The notes under the pieces were generated by a model. That model ran no database searches, was not told the origin of the DNA, and was given only the letters and a program-made list of their open reading frames with translations. DNA of 6,767 bases from assembly GCA_012838685.1 (NCBI GenBank), contig DUOU01000189.1, positions 1 through 6,767 on the forward strand, in the 5' to 3' direction. Shown in pieces: positions 6,643 through 6,767 of the stretch. How positions within the stretch are numbered: the stretch's first letter is position 1; each line of letters starts with the position of its first letter. The position numbers and the translations under genes are program-made. The stretch is from Bacteroidota bacterium. Lineage in GTDB: Bacteria; Bacteroidota; Bacteroidia; Bacteroidales; VadinHA17.

Positions 6643-6711
6643 GTTTTGGGGGATTGCCGTTCCCGGCTCTATTTTGTCATGCAACCAGGAAATATTAAAA
6701 CAACCTTATAG

Positions 6712-6767
6712 ATGAAAAAAATCCTTGTCGTTTTATTGGTAGTAGCGCAATTGGCCGCAATGTCGTG
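6712..6767 (+). CDS. start of an exported protein, possibly a lipoprotein (cut by right edge)
   Basis: Only 18 codons are visible, from the ATG at 6712: MKKILVVLLVVAQLAAMS, then two bases TG of the next codon. Two lysines followed by an uninterrupted hydrophobic run are typical of a signal peptide. If the cut codon is TGT or TGC, the end would read LAAMSC, a plausible lipobox variant; TGG (tryptophan) and TGA (stop) are equally open. The product family cannot be known. The gene is separated from uvrB by 389 bases and is very likely a separate transcription unit. The ATG directly follows the TAG of a dubious upstream frame. Confidence 0.6.
   Translation, partial: MKKILVVLLVVAQLAAMS

Larger units (their letters stand above)
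6323..6711. other. 389-base gene-free region between uvrB and a new exported-protein gene
   Basis: No convincing gene is present. In order it holds: two 29-base direct repeats (6328-6356 and 6391-6419); a weak terminator-like spot, a GCC/GGC stem followed by five Ts at 6437-6441; an AT-rich part with two inverted repeats (6456-6478 and 6480-6496); and a more GC-rich part able to form competing hairpins (6587-6642). An open frame at 6496-6711 starts only with TTG and encodes no recognisable protein. No exact -33/-7 promoter pair was found for the downstream gene; the nearest -7 matches, at 6449-6456 (AATATTTG) and 6507-6514 (TTATTTTG), each miss one conserved base. No strong terminator for uvrB is visible. 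Confidence 0.7.

Noticed and set aside
6496..6711. 71-codon open frame ending directly before the ATG at 6712
   Set aside because: It begins with TTG, has no recognisable domain, contains many arginines and hydrophobic residues in no clear pattern, and overlaps the hairpin-rich segment. Without conservation evidence it is better treated as non-coding.
1..6767. Search for mobile elements, CRISPR, tRNA or a defence system
   Set aside because: No transposase, integrase, terminal inverted repeats, regular repeat-spacer array, tRNA fold or defence-type protein was seen. All long genes are core housekeeping genes with intact motifs.

Overview
The window is a piece of a Bacteroidota chromosome, most likely order Bacteroidales. 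The best evidence is the primary sigma factor: it is only 286 residues long, lacks region 1.1, and has the N-terminus typical of this phylum. The promoter in front of it also fits the Bacteroides -33/-7 pattern (TTTG, 20 bases, TAnnTTTG), and most genes lack a strong Shine-Dalgarno sequence. A species cannot be named from this sequence alone.

Layout: the left part, on the minus strand, holds dapF (diaminopimelate epimerase, 858-1634) followed 10 bases later by rlmN (23S rRNA A2503 methyltransferase, 1-847), whose C-terminus lies beyond the left edge. A 195-base divergent intergenic region (1635-1829) separates this pair from a plus-strand block: an HtrA/Deg-family periplasmic serine protease (1830-3284), a hairpin terminator (3313-3365), the primary sigma factor rpoD (3411-4271) and the excision-repair helicase uvrB (4313-6322). 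A 389-base gene-free stretch follows (6323-6711). It contains two near-identical 29-base direct repeats, two AT-rich inverted repeats and a GC-containing segment that can fold into competing hairpins. The window ends with the first 18 codons of an exported protein, possibly a lipoprotein (6712 onward).

The genes are housekeeping functions: cell-wall precursor synthesis (dapF), ribosome modification (rlmN), envelope protein quality control (htrA), general transcription (rpoD) and DNA repair (uvrB). The terminator and the strong promoter before rpoD suggest that htrA is transcribed separately from rpoD-uvrB, and that dapF-rlmN form a third unit. I see no mobile element, CRISPR array, tRNA, rRNA or defence system. 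The material most worth a second look is non-coding: the promoter embedded in the htrA terminator, the repeats after uvrB, and the foldable leader before the last gene.
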